DNA of 51,801 nt from a virus: positions 1 through 51,801 of IMG/VR virus record IMGVR_UViG_3300011118_000008; one strand, given 5' to 3'. Numbering within the stretch: the first letter of the stretch is position 1; every line of letters starts with the position of its first letter. Positions 7,919 through 15,334 of the stretch are shown piece after piece. The notes under the pieces are model-generated. The model was given only the letters and a program-made list of their open reading frames with translations. It was not told the DNA's origin and ran no database searches. The position numbers and the translations under genes were made by a program.

Positions 7919-8621
7919 ACACATAGAAGAAGATTTTAGTAAAATGGTTGCTAATTTATTACAATCGGAATTTTGTAAGGATTTTGAACCTGCTCTACTT
8001 CATGGATTTATGGGTATCGCTAGTGAGGCTGGTGAGCTTCTTGAGAAGTATTTGGAATCTATACAATACCCAGGTGCAATTTTTACTAGAACTGATACAT
8101 TGATTGAGTTATCTGATTTACTTCATTTTATGCAAATGATTTTGGGTAGACTTAGTTTATCTATAACTGAAGTTACACAGATTAGTGTTTGTCATCCAAG
8201 CACGTATTTTTATGATAAAATCCTATTGGACCAATGTACACATTTTAATTCTACATTGCTTCGAGGGTTTGCAGGAATATCTAGTAAGAGTGGGGAACTT
8301 CTTAATAGATACAAAAAGTTTATGTTTTATCATGGGGAATCTTATACTAGAAGTGAAATATTAGAAGGATTGTCTAAGCTATTTCATTATATGCAAATGA
8401 TTATTGATGAGTATGATTCGTCTATTGAAGAGGTTATGTGTATTAATATGGCAAAACTTAGAACTCGCTATCCAGAAGGATATACTCATGCTAAAGCTAT
8501 AACAGGTAATCGTGATAAAGAAGCAGAGAAAGCCAATGTTGAAGCTGCTATTGATTTATTTACAACAATGCGAGAAAGGAAAGCTTCTGGTTTGGGTATG
8601 GATATAGATAGAGATGATTGA
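7911..8621 (+). CDS. Tandem-duplicated MazG-like nucleotide pyrophosphohydrolase, second copy degenerate
   Basis: 236 residues. Two MazG-like halves: residues about 30-95 (GIASEAGELLEK..LIELSDLLHFMQMI) and about 117-200 (GISSKSGELLNR..ILEGLSKLFHYMQMI), the second ending with the usual LRTRYPEGYTHAKA and NRDKEAE tail. The first half keeps the metal-binding E39, E42, E66 and D69. In the second, the equivalents are K126, E129, G153 and K156, so it is probably structural. MazG-type enzymes hydrolyse (d)NTPs to monophosphates. MazG usually works as a dimer or tetramer, so a fused dead half may act as a built-in partner. The start is set by GAGGTG seven bases upstream. Confidence 0.85.
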   Translation: MNKHIEEDFSKMVANLLQSEFCKDFEPALLHGFMGIASEAGELLEKYLESIQYPGAIFTRTDTLIELSDLLHFMQMILGRLSLSITEVTQISVCHPSTYFYDKILLDQCTHFNSTLLRGFAGISSKSGELLNRYKKFMFYHGESYTRSEILEGLSKLFHYMQMIIDEYDSSIEEVMCINMAKLRTRYPEGYTHAKAITGNRDKEAEKANVEAAIDLFTTMRERKASGLGMDIDRDD

Positions 8622-8714
8622 TATATGATTTGATTGTCGGGACTTTTATCGGAGTATTGATTGTTTTTATATGCGAGAATATTACAAAATAGATTATAAC
8701 TAAAGGAGAAAAAA

Positions 8715-9005
8715 ATGAAACTTCATCCATTAGTAGATAAAGTAGTTGTTAAACGTTTTGAAGCTGAGACTAAAACACCGGGTGGAATAGTTTTACCAGG
8801 TAGAGTTAAAGAGAAATCGCAGAGAGGCAAAATTGTAAGCACAGGTAATGGTAAAGTGCTTGATAATGGAGTAGTGAAAAAGATGCAGGTCAAAAAAGGA
8901 GATGTTATACTTTTTGTAAGTCACGCCGGAACAGAAGTAAAGATAGATGGTAAAGAATATTTGATTATGAGTGAAAGAGATATTATTGCGGTAATTGAAG
9001 AATGA
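8715..9005 (+). CDS. groES: GroES co-chaperonin
   Basis: 96 residues, the normal GroES length. LHPLVDKVVVKRFEAETKTPGG begins the domain; the mobile loop KTPGGIVLP is intact, followed by KSQRGKIVSTGNGKVLDNG, VKKGDVILFVSHAGTEVKIDG and the final YLIMSERDIIAVIEE. It forms the heptameric lid of GroEL; a phage copy can retune the host chaperonin for capsid folding. A perfect AAAGGAG site precedes the ATG. This is the second Cpn10-type gene in the window and much the closer to bacterial GroES. Confidence 0.95.
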   Translation: MKLHPLVDKVVVKRFEAETKTPGGIVLPGRVKEKSQRGKIVSTGNGKVLDNGVVKKMQVKKGDVILFVSHAGTEVKIDGKEYLIMSERDIIAVIEE

Positions 9006-9036
9006 TGTAACTCAATTTTAAGAAAGGTATATTATA

Positions 9037-9450
9037 ATGGTAGGCAAAAAGAAGGATAATAAAAAGAAAGTTGTAATGAGAAAGTTTGACTCCGGGGCTA
9101 CTCGTGATAGTACTGAAAATAAACTAAGTTTTATTAAAGCTCTTAGTCCACTTGTACTAAAGCGATATGTTCAATATATTGGAAAACATCGGATACAAGC
9201 AGATGGTAATTTGCGAGATTGGGATAATTGGAAACATGGAATCCCAGAAGAAGTGTATATGGATAGTAAAGGACGTCATTTTATAGATGCTTGGATGCAT
9301 CATGATGGGTATGGGGAGGAAGCTGAAGTTGGTGATATAGAAGATGTTTTATGCGCTGAGTTATTTAACACTATGGGTTACTTACAAGAGATACTCGTGA
9401 AGAAGTTACGAAAAAAGAAGGGAATAGTTAAATTGAAGGATAAAAAATGA
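9037..9450 (+). CDS. DUF5664-like protein (dATP/dGTP diphosphohydrolase N-terminal type)
   Basis: 137 residues. The pattern FDSGATRDSTENKLSFIKAL, LKRYVQYIGKH, a DWDNWKHGIPEEVYMDS segment, GRHFIDAWMHHDGY and a final D..CAELFNTMGYLQ matches the phage domain named DUF5664 or dATP/dGTP diphosphohydrolase N-terminal domain. The conserved RD, NW, SxxRH and FN positions are present. A role in purine dNTP pools is inferred from the family name and the neighbours. A lysine-rich N-terminal tail of about 15 residues precedes the domain. Confidence 0.75.
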   Translation: MVGKKKDNKKKVVMRKFDSGATRDSTENKLSFIKALSPLVLKRYVQYIGKHRIQADGNLRDWDNWKHGIPEEVYMDSKGRHFIDAWMHHDGYGEEAEVGDIEDVLCAELFNTMGYLQEILVKKLRKKKGIVKLKDKK

Positions 9451-9884
9451 ATAAAGTAACAGCTTATTTTTCACATCCTATCAGAGGAAAAAAGGGTAAG
9501 GATGCTACTGATGAGGAATTGGAAGTAAATTGTAGAAAAGCTATAAAGGCTGCTCTATGGATTCGAGAGAATGTTCCTGAGGTTGATTTATATGTTCCAG
9601 CGGAGCATGAAGATTTTGTCCATATATCATACAAAGATAAATATCTTACTGAGAAGCAGATTCTTGAAATAGATTGTAAAATTTTGGAAAAGAAGGATTT
9701 TCATATAGTTTATGAAGTAGATGGATGGCTTGGTGGTGGAATAGCAGTAGAAATTGCTCATGCAAAGAGAGTTGGAAAGGTGATTTTTTGCATAAGTAGT
9801 TTGGATGAAGTGCATGCTGCTGCACTGAGGGTAATAGTTAGAAATTTGTTAAGAGGAAAAAATATTAAGGAAGACGGGAGGTGA
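9447..9884 (+). CDS. DUF4406/nucleoside deoxyribosyltransferase-like protein, copy 1
   Basis: 145 residues. Begins with a Rossmann-like strand and glycine loop (VTAYFSHPIRGKKGKDAT), has an acidic pair near VPAEHEDF, ILEIDCKILEKKDFHIVYEVDGWLGGGIAVEIAHA (the GG..vEi segment typical of the nucleoside 2-deoxyribosyltransferase superfamily), then a KVIFCIS strand. The superfamily cleaves or transfers bases on deoxynucleosides; many phage DUF4406 members are uncharacterised. It overlaps the DUF5664-like gene by 4 bases and is followed by a diverged paralogue. Confidence 0.7.
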   Translation: MNKVTAYFSHPIRGKKGKDATDEELEVNCRKAIKAALWIRENVPEVDLYVPAEHEDFVHISYKDKYLTEKQILEIDCKILEKKDFHIVYEVDGWLGGGIAVEIAHAKRVGKVIFCISSLDEVHAAALRVIVRNLLRGKNIKEDGR

Positions 9885-9887
9885 GAA

Positions 9888-10325
9888 GTGATTAAAGTAA
9901 CAGCATATTTTTCGGCTTCAATAAGAGGTAAGAAAGGAAGTAAAGCTACTAAAAGAGATATTCGAAGAAATATAGAAGCTGGCAAAAAAGCAGCAGCTCA
10001 AATAAGAAGTTTTTTTGGTTCTATGTTGGAGATATATTGTCCTCATGACCAAGATGAGTTGATACAAATTCTTTGGCATAATAGAAAAGTTACAATATGG
10101 GATATTCTTGATGGGGATTGTGAAATAGTTTCAAAGAAGCAGATCCTTTTGGTATGGGCTCCTAAAGGATTCATTAGCAATGGAATGGCTGAGGAAGTTA
10201 AAACAGCAGAAGTGTTGAATATACCTATTGTTATGTTCGAGCGGTTTGATGATGCGACGGCTCTAATTGTTTTGAAACTAATTTTTCAAATTTTTATGGG
10301 AGAGAAAAGTAGTGGGTCTTCCTAA
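9888..10325 (+). CDS. DUF4406/nucleoside deoxyribosyltransferase-like protein, copy 2
   Basis: 145 residues, same length and layout as the upstream gene: VTAYFSASIRGKKGSKAT, IYCPHDQDELIQ, ILDGDCEIVSKKQILLVWAP, then NGMAEEVKTAEVLNIPIVMF. The central GGG of copy 1 is NGM here and the catalytic Glu-type position is AEEV, so activity may differ. The GTG start at 9888 follows a near-perfect GGGAGGTGA. The pair probably arose by tandem duplication and could form a heteromer. Confidence 0.7.
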   Translation: MIKVTAYFSASIRGKKGSKATKRDIRRNIEAGKKAAAQIRSFFGSMLEIYCPHDQDELIQILWHNRKVTIWDILDGDCEIVSKKQILLVWAPKGFISNGMAEEVKTAEVLNIPIVMFERFDDATALIVLKLIFQIFMGEKSSGSS

Positions 10326-11085
10326 AGATATTTCAAGTTTACAGTGTATAGAAGATTGGTGTATACTTCTAGGATATAGAGGATCTATAGCTCACGGAAC
10401 ATATAGGCCAAATAATGAATCTAATTCAATTGATGATAAGGATTTGATGGGAGTTTGTATTCCTCCTATTGATTACTACTATGGTTTGAAGACTTTTGGT
10501 TCTAGAGGAACAATGGAAATCAAGCAGAATGAATGGGATATCATTTTATATGAACTTATTAAAATTATTCAACTTCTGGAGAAAGGAAACCCAAATGCTT
10601 TATCTCTTCTGTGGCTACAACCTAAGTATTATTTGAAGGTAACTGAATCGGGACAGCTACTTATTAATAATAGAAACTTGTTTGTTGGTAAGCATGTTTA
10701 TCATAGTTATGTTGGATATGCTCGTGGTCAGTTACATAGGATGACTCATTTATCTTATAAAGGTTATATGGGCGCTAAGAGAAAGAGACTTGTTGAGAAG
10801 TATGGGTTTGATACTAAAAATGCTTCTCATCTTATTAGAATTCTCAGACAAGGAATTGAGTTTTTAAGTGATGGAGAAGTTCGCGTTTTAAGAAATGATG
10901 CTCAAGAACTTTTGGAGATTAAAGCAGGTGAATGGTCTTTAGAGAAAATTAAAGTTGAGGCTGAAAGATTATTTACTGCTGCTGAGACAGCTTATATTCA
11001 TTCTAAACTTCCAGTTAAACCTGATCATGAAAAGATAAACAAATTATGTATTCAGATAGCACGATGTCGGATTGGAAGAATGTGA
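10312..11085 (+). CDS. Nucleotidyltransferase, DNA polymerase beta superfamily (RlaP-like)
   Basis: 257 residues. Classic minimal nucleotidyltransferase signature: LLGYRGSIAHGTYRP then DDKDLMGVCIPP (GS...D.D), followed by YYGLKTFGSRGTMEI and EWDIILYELIKIIQLLEKGN, as in RlaP-like phage enzymes, and a helical second half with a HLIRILRQGIEFL segment. The family transfers nucleotides to RNA, protein or small molecules; the substrate here is unknown. GTG start overlapping the upstream gene by 14 bases, with a GGAGAG site. Confidence 0.75.
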   Translation: MGLPKDISSLQCIEDWCILLGYRGSIAHGTYRPNNESNSIDDKDLMGVCIPPIDYYYGLKTFGSRGTMEIKQNEWDIILYELIKIIQLLEKGNPNALSLLWLQPKYYLKVTESGQLLINNRNLFVGKHVYHSYVGYARGQLHRMTHLSYKGYMGAKRKRLVEKYGFDTKNASHLIRILRQGIEFLSDGEVRVLRNDAQELLEIKAGEWSLEKIKVEAERLFTAAETAYIHSKLPVKPDHEKINKLCIQIARCRIGRM

Positions 11086-11130
11086 AAGGAATTAGTAAAA
11101 AGATATTGAATTTTGTAGAAAGGAGAAAAA

Positions 11131-12000
11131 ATGATCTGCTTTTATCACAATGATGCAGATGGTAGAGCTGCAGCAGCTATAGTTAGAAAATATGCTCAAG
11201 AACTTCATCCAGACATAAAACAAAGATATATTGAAGTTGACTATGATCAACAAAATGTTCTTCCAGCAGAAATAATGAAGAATGAAGTAGTTTTTATAGT
11301 TGATTTTCATTTTACTCCAAATGTTATGAAATTGATGTGTGAAGTTTCTTCTGATATATATGTATTTGATCATCACAAAACTGGTAAAGAGGTAATAGCT
11401 CAATATCCAAAAGAAGTAGAATGCCATTGTGATCCTGGAAATAAATTTGCTGGATGTGAATTAGTTTGGAATTTTTTGTATCCTACAACAGAGATGCCTA
11501 GAGCTGTGAAACTTATAGCAGATCATGATAAGTGGGCTTGGAAGTTTGGTGAGATGACTGCTCAGTTTAATGAAGGATTAAAGCTATACTCGCATCAACC
11601 TAAGGATCTAATTTGGAGCGAACTACTTAGTAATCATCAACTCTTCCTAGATGAAATCATACGTGAAGGAAAAACTTGTTTGCAATATCGAGATAGGATA
11701 TGCAAAGAATTTCGTAATGACTGGGGTTTTGAAGTAGAATTCATGGGATATAGATGTTATGTGATGAACCTCAGACTTAAAGGTAGTGAAAGTGAAATGT
11801 TTGCCGAGAAGTTAGAAGAGTATGATATTTGCATAAGTATAGTACTTAAAAATGGCTTATGGAAGATATCATTGAGATCAAATGGCAAAGTAGATGTATC
11901 CGAGTTTGCTAAAAAGTTTGTTGGTGGGGGAGGACATGCAAATGCAGCGGGGGCAAATGGCTTGAAAGAATTACCTTTTAAGATTTTGAAGAAGGAGTGA
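11131..12000 (+). CDS. DHH/DHHA1 family phosphoesterase
   Basis: 289 residues. DHH domain motifs: FYHNDADGRAAAAIV (Asp pair), VVFIVDFHF, VFDHHKTG (the name-giving DHH), GCELVWNFL and LIADHDKWAWK; DHHA1 end VGGGGHANAAGANG. Family members include RecJ, NrnA-type oligoribonucleases and c-di-nucleotide phosphodiesterases. At under 300 residues this resembles NrnA-like enzymes more than RecJ, suggesting degradation of short oligonucleotides to recycle nucleotides. Strong AAAGGAG start. Confidence 0.85.
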   Translation: MICFYHNDADGRAAAAIVRKYAQELHPDIKQRYIEVDYDQQNVLPAEIMKNEVVFIVDFHFTPNVMKLMCEVSSDIYVFDHHKTGKEVIAQYPKEVECHCDPGNKFAGCELVWNFLYPTTEMPRAVKLIADHDKWAWKFGEMTAQFNEGLKLYSHQPKDLIWSELLSNHQLFLDEIIREGKTCLQYRDRICKEFRNDWGFEVEFMGYRCYVMNLRLKGSESEMFAEKLEEYDICISIVLKNGLWKISLRSNGKVDVSEFAKKFVGGGGHANAAGANGLKELPFKILKKE

Positions 12001-12002
12001 AG

Positions 12003-12230
12003 ATGATAATTTCAATAATTTTATTATGTTTATGTAGTTTTATCATTGGATTTGCTCTTGCTGCCTATATATGTTTAAAACTACTTGCAACTGCTTTTTT
12101 GAGGCTGATGAATATTCAAGAAGTTGCTCAAAATATGCTTGATGGTAAGTACGGTGAAGATGGTTTACTCGCTGCACTATCTTTTGTTTTATGTGAATCT
12201 GATACATCATTAAGAAAGGAGAAAAAATGA
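12003..12230 (+). CDS. Small membrane protein, one transmembrane helix
   Basis: 75 residues from the ATG at 12003, six bases after GAAGGAG (a GTG at 11997 lies inside that site). One long hydrophobic helix (IISIILLCLCSFIIGFALAA, about 3-30), followed by a soluble helical part of about 45 residues. No family recognised; it lies between the DHH enzyme and a small soluble gene it overlaps by 4 bases. Confidence 0.6.
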   Translation: MIISIILLCLCSFIIGFALAAYICLKLLATAFLRLMNIQEVAQNMLDGKYGEDGLLAALSFVLCESDTSLRKEKK

Positions 12231-12463
12231 GACCTGAATTTGTTATGTTTGAAGTGATTGGTGAAAATGGTGTTGCCCATAAAATCCCGGTTAATGTAAA
12301 TATGGTATGTATGGTTGTTCCTGCAGTTGTTTCTGGTATGATAGATGGACCGAATGGAGAGAAGATAGGAAAAGCTGCAGCTGGACTTGATTTTGGAGTA
12401 AAATTGCTTCCAGTTAATTGCAGCATGAGAGAGGCTGTAGAAAAGTTGGAAGGGAAGTTATGA
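12227..12463 (+). CDS. Hypothetical protein
   Basis: 78 residues, beta-rich N-terminal half (FVMFEVIGENGVAHKIPVNV), central valine/methionine-rich region and helical end (MREAVEKLEGKL). Strong AAGGAG start, stop overlapping the next ATG (ATGA). No family recognised. Confidence 0.65.
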   Translation: MRPEFVMFEVIGENGVAHKIPVNVNMVCMVVPAVVSGMIDGPNGEKIGKAAAGLDFGVKLLPVNCSMREAVEKLEGKL

Positions 12464-12681
12464 ATAAATCCTGCTTTTTAAGGGATAATATACCAACAAA
12501 GATTTATCCTGCTGATTGGAAAAAATATGGAAAAGCCTCAGGTTTTATAAGAAATGATGATATAGCAAAGGATTCTGATGTTTTAATTGCTTGTGTTGCT
12601 GATGATAGAAAAGGTGGTACTGAAGATACTATCAAAAAATTTAATCATATGCATTCTAATCCTTTGGTAATTCTTGTGTAA
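12460..12681 (+). CDS. SLOG/YspA-like small Rossmann protein
   Basis: 73 residues from the ATG that overlaps the upstream stop. The pattern DSDVLIACVADDRKGGTEDT followed by IKKF..MHSNPLVILV matches the C-terminal part of SLOG-superfamily (YspA/DprA-like) domains, which bind nucleotide-derived ligands through the GGT loop. The protein is shorter than the full domain (usually 110-150 residues), lacking the N-terminal strand-helix pair, so it may be a truncated version or a minimal ligand binder. Confidence 0.55.
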   Translation: MNKSCFLRDNIPTKIYPADWKKYGKASGFIRNDDIAKDSDVLIACVADDRKGGTEDTIKKFNHMHSNPLVILV

Positions 12682-12684
12682 AAG

Positions 12685-13470
12685 ATGAATAATCTACTTA
12701 ATACTATTCAAAATGCTGATTGTTTTTCTATATTCTCACAAATACCAGATGATAGTATAGATTTAATTCCTCTTGATCCTCCTTATGGAATTGGATATGG
12801 AGGAGCTTGGGATCATTTTGAAAGTAAAGAGCATTTTCTACATTTTTCAGAGAAATGGATTTCAGAATGTTTTAGAGTACTAAAACCTACAGGAACAATG
12901 TGGAGTTTTATGGGATATGAGAATATAATTGAGTTCGTTCCCATACTACGAAAATATGGAAATGTTCATTTAGAAAACTGGGTAATTTGGGCTAGAGCTA
13001 AAGGAAGAGGCAGTTCAAAACATTTGAAATCTCAAAGGGAAGATATAATTCATATTACAAAATCTGATAAGTTTACTTGGAATAGTTTGAAAGTTTTACG
13101 AGAAGTAATTTGTCCTTATATGAAAGATGGGAAACCAAGAGGATGGTTTGTAGATGAGAATGGTAGGAGAGTTAGATGGACAGGCCTTGGAAATGTTTGG
13201 CCTTATACTTCTCCTTTTTGGAATAGTAAAGATAATAAACCTATTCATCCCGCTCAAAAACCAGTTATGATAATTGAAAGGCTTGTTCTTCTTTCTAGTA
13301 ATGAAGGAGATGTAATATTAGATCCGTTTTCAGGTTCAGGTGTTACTGCAGTTGTTTGTGAGGAGTTAAAAAGAAAATATATTTGTATTGAAAAAGATGA
13401 GAAGCATTATAAGGATTCAGTTGAAAGGTTGAAGAAATTTAAGAAAGATGCTAAAGCAAAGATTTTTTGA
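12685..13470 (+). CDS. DNA methyltransferase, N4/N6 type (beta-class order)
   Basis: 261 residues. Catalytic motif IV DPPYGIGYGG near residue 31 precedes the SAM-binding motif I ILDPFSGSGVTAVVCEEL near the C-terminus, the beta-class order of small N6-adenine or N4-cytosine methyltransferases. A PIHPAQKPVMIIERLVLLSS segment is typical. It modifies phage DNA, most likely to escape host restriction; the target sequence cannot be read from the protein. The last 21 residues reappear in diverged form beyond queC (see 14120-14182). Confidence 0.9.
   Translation: MNNLLNTIQNADCFSIFSQIPDDSIDLIPLDPPYGIGYGGAWDHFESKEHFLHFSEKWISECFRVLKPTGTMWSFMGYENIIEFVPILRKYGNVHLENWVIWARAKGRGSSKHLKSQREDIIHITKSDKFTWNSLKVLREVICPYMKDGKPRGWFVDENGRRVRWTGLGNVWPYTSPFWNSKDNKPIHPAQKPVMIIERLVLLSSNEGDVILDPFSGSGVTAVVCEELKRKYICIEKDEKHYKDSVERLKKFKKDAKAKIF
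13405..13467 (+). repeat. Direct repeat, copy 1: 3' end of methyltransferase gene
   Basis: 63 bases encoding the methyltransferase end (HYKDSVERLKKFKKDAKAKIF). A copy with 53 of 63 matching bases, counted by eye, lies at 14120-14182 on the far side of the QueC-like gene, so queC is bracketed by direct repeats. Confidence 0.85.
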
Positions 13471-13485
13471 TGTGGAGGTTATCAA

Positions 13486-14118
13486 ATGAAGCGGAAGAAA
13501 TTAGTAGTTTGGTCAGGAGGTATGGATTCTACTCTTTTATTGACTGACATAGCTAATGAGTTCTCGACAAAGGAAGACCCTATTATCGCTTATTCTTTTA
13601 TTACTGATTTTCTTGATGGTAACAAAAGAGTTATGGAAAGAAGAGCAAGAAACAGATTCCTTAAATGGGCAAATAAAAAAGGTTATAATATAGAGCATAA
13701 AGAAGTAAGTGTTTCTTGTGGAGACAATGTTTCGCCTAATGGTTGGGCACAGGGATTGTTTTGGTTTTCTTTTATTGTTCCTTTTATTCCAGATAATTGT
13801 GATGTTTATTTTGGATACGTTCAGGGAGATGGTATTTGGTTAGCTGTAAATGAATTTTATAAGGCTTATGGTAATTTAAGTTATATTGGCAAGAAGAAGA
13901 ATTCTGAATTACATTATCCTTTTGCATATAAAGATAAGTGGGAGGTTATACAGGGCATTCAGAATTACAGAATCCCGAGTAAGTGTTTTTGGACATGTGA
14001 AACTCCAATTAAGAAAAATAATAAAATAAGAGCGTGTGGAAAATGTGAACCATGTATAACTCTTCAAGTTGCTAAGTACGATTTTCGCGTAAGAAGAAAA
14101 TTAAAAAATAAGATATAA
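13486..14118 (+). CDS. queC: QueC-like 7-cyano-7-deazaguanine synthase
   Basis: 210 residues, normal for QueC. The PP-loop ATP pyrophosphatase motif VVWSGGMDSTLLL is at about 7-19; the zinc site near the C-terminus is CFWTCETP...CGKCEPC, matching the four-cysteine pattern of QueC. GYVQGDGIWLAVNEFYKAYG is the family's central loop region. QueC converts 7-carboxy-7-deazaguanine to preQ0. Some phages use such enzymes to make 7-deazaguanines for insertion into their own DNA. It is bracketed by repeats of the methyltransferase 3' end, and a broken relative lies at 32.5 kb. Confidence 0.85.
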   Translation: MKRKKLVVWSGGMDSTLLLTDIANEFSTKEDPIIAYSFITDFLDGNKRVMERRARNRFLKWANKKGYNIEHKEVSVSCGDNVSPNGWAQGLFWFSFIVPFIPDNCDVYFGYVQGDGIWLAVNEFYKAYGNLSYIGKKKNSELHYPFAYKDKWEVIQGIQNYRIPSKCFWTCETPIKKNNKIRACGKCEPCITLQVAKYDFRVRRKLKNKI

Positions 14119-14119
14119 A

Positions 14120-14182
14120 CATTATAATGATTCAGTTGAAAAGTTAGAAAAGTTTCAAAAAGATAGTAAAGCAAAGATTTTT
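14120..14182 (+). pseudogene. Remnant of a second methyltransferase C-terminus
   Basis: Immediately after the queC stop the DNA again encodes a methyltransferase tail (HYNDSVEKLEKFQKDSKAKIF), without the rest of the gene. It is open and in frame with the following gene (14207-14512) but has no obvious start. It looks like the scar of a duplication or insertion that placed queC between two methyltransferase 3' ends. Confidence 0.75.
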
Positions 14183-14206
14183 AATTTTGTAAAAGAGGTT
14201 TGCCAG

Positions 14207-14512
14207 ATGCAAAATTTAGATTTAGTTGGAAATACTAATATTGATATAACAGAGGGAACTTTTGTATTTTCAACCAATCCTACTATGGAGGATCTTAAAC
14301 AAGTAGAAGCTGCTGGCAAGATATTAGTAGTTTATTCTAAAGATATAAAAAAATGCATAGAATTTCGAGAGAGGTTGGGAGAATCGTGTAATTTAAGCAT
14401 TTGGTTGGATCAATCTCCTATTAAAATGTATGATGGTAGAGAACTTGATTTTAAAGAATTTTTTCTCAGTCCTTATTTAGAAGTGGTAAAAAAAGGCATA
14501 AGGTTATTTTAA
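14207..14512 (+). CDS. Hypothetical protein, paralogue of the C-terminal domain at 19.7-19.9 kb
   Basis: 101 residues. Its main part (TFVFSTNPTMEDLKQVEAAG, VYSKDIKKCIEF, LSIWLDQSPIKMYDG, DFKEFFLSPYLE) is about half identical to the last 90 residues of the protein at 19103-19924. The alpha/beta pattern and the D-Q pair suggest a small enzyme-like or ligand-binding domain, but I recognise no family. The ATG at 14207 follows AGAGG; the frame is open upstream into the methyltransferase remnant. Confidence 0.7.
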   Translation: MQNLDLVGNTNIDITEGTFVFSTNPTMEDLKQVEAAGKILVVYSKDIKKCIEFRERLGESCNLSIWLDQSPIKMYDGRELDFKEFFLSPYLEVVKKGIRLF

Positions 14513-14514
14513 AA

Positions 14515-15324
14515 TTGTGTACTAAAACAAAAAACATTGTTCTGTGTGGTAAAACAATAGATGAGTTAGAAAAATTTTCTAACAATAGTTTCGATTTAAT
14601 AATTGCAGATCCTCCTTTTAACAAAGATAAAGATTATGGGAAGCTTGTAGATGATAACATCAGCTTAGAGGATTATTATACATGGATAGAAACTTGGGTA
14701 AGATTATCATTTCAAAAGTTGAATGAAAATGGTAGTTTTTATGTTTATATAAATAGTCAGCATTTAGGAAGGTTTCAAACAATATGTGAGAAGTATGGGA
14801 TTTGGAGAAATACTATTGTTTGGCATTATACAAATCCTACTCCATCAAAAAAGAGTTATCCCAAAACCTGGTCAGCTTTTTTGTTTTTCACTAAGTCAGA
14901 TAATTACAAGTTTTTTACAAATGAAAGAATGCAATTACATCAAACTTCTTTGGAACGAAGAGAAGATAGATTAGTTAGATTATATGATTGCTGGTCAGAT
15001 ATTTCAAAATTGGTATCTGGATATTTATCACAGCAAGAATGTATTTATTATCCTGGAACGAAAAATAGAATTTTTACATATCAATTACCTTTTGAATTAG
15101 TTAAGAGAATAGTTTTAACATCTTCTGAAGAGGGAGATACAATTCTTGATTTGTTTTCACACTCAGGAACGACTTCTTGTGTTTGTAAAGAGTATGGTAG
15201 AAATTCAACAGCTATTGAGATTCATCCAGACTATTGTTTATGGATACGGAATCGTTTAGATAAGCTTCATCGATGGCGGATAGATAAAGCTCCACTTCGG
15301 CGGCAGGATAAAAAGATATTATAG
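14515..15324 (+). CDS. DNA methyltransferase, N4/N6 type, variant SAM motif
   Basis: 269 residues. Motif IV DLIIADPPFNKDKDYG (about 29-44) precedes motif I ILDLFSHSGTTSCVCKEYG (family: lDpFxGSGTT), so this is another beta-class N6/N4 methyltransferase. Pro and Gly in the SAM loop are replaced by Leu and His (DLFSHSG), which may alter binding. It starts with TTG at 14515, right after the preceding stop, with only a weak TAAGG upstream. It differs from the first methyltransferase except at the motifs and probably recognises another sequence. Confidence 0.85.
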   Translation: MCTKTKNIVLCGKTIDELEKFSNNSFDLIIADPPFNKDKDYGKLVDDNISLEDYYTWIETWVRLSFQKLNENGSFYVYINSQHLGRFQTICEKYGIWRNTIVWHYTNPTPSKKSYPKTWSAFLFFTKSDNYKFFTNERMQLHQTSLERREDRLVRLYDCWSDISKLVSGYLSQQECIYYPGTKNRIFTYQLPFELVKRIVLTSSEEGDTILDLFSHSGTTSCVCKEYGRNSTAIEIHPDYCLWIRNRLDKLHRWRIDKAPLRRQDKKIL

Positions 15325-15334
15325 AAAGAAGACC

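Noticed and set aside
8618-8695. 25-codon TTG frame coding a hydrophobic peptide between the MazG and GroES genes
   Set aside because: No convincing ribosome binding site and a rare start; not enough to call, although a membrane peptide is possible.
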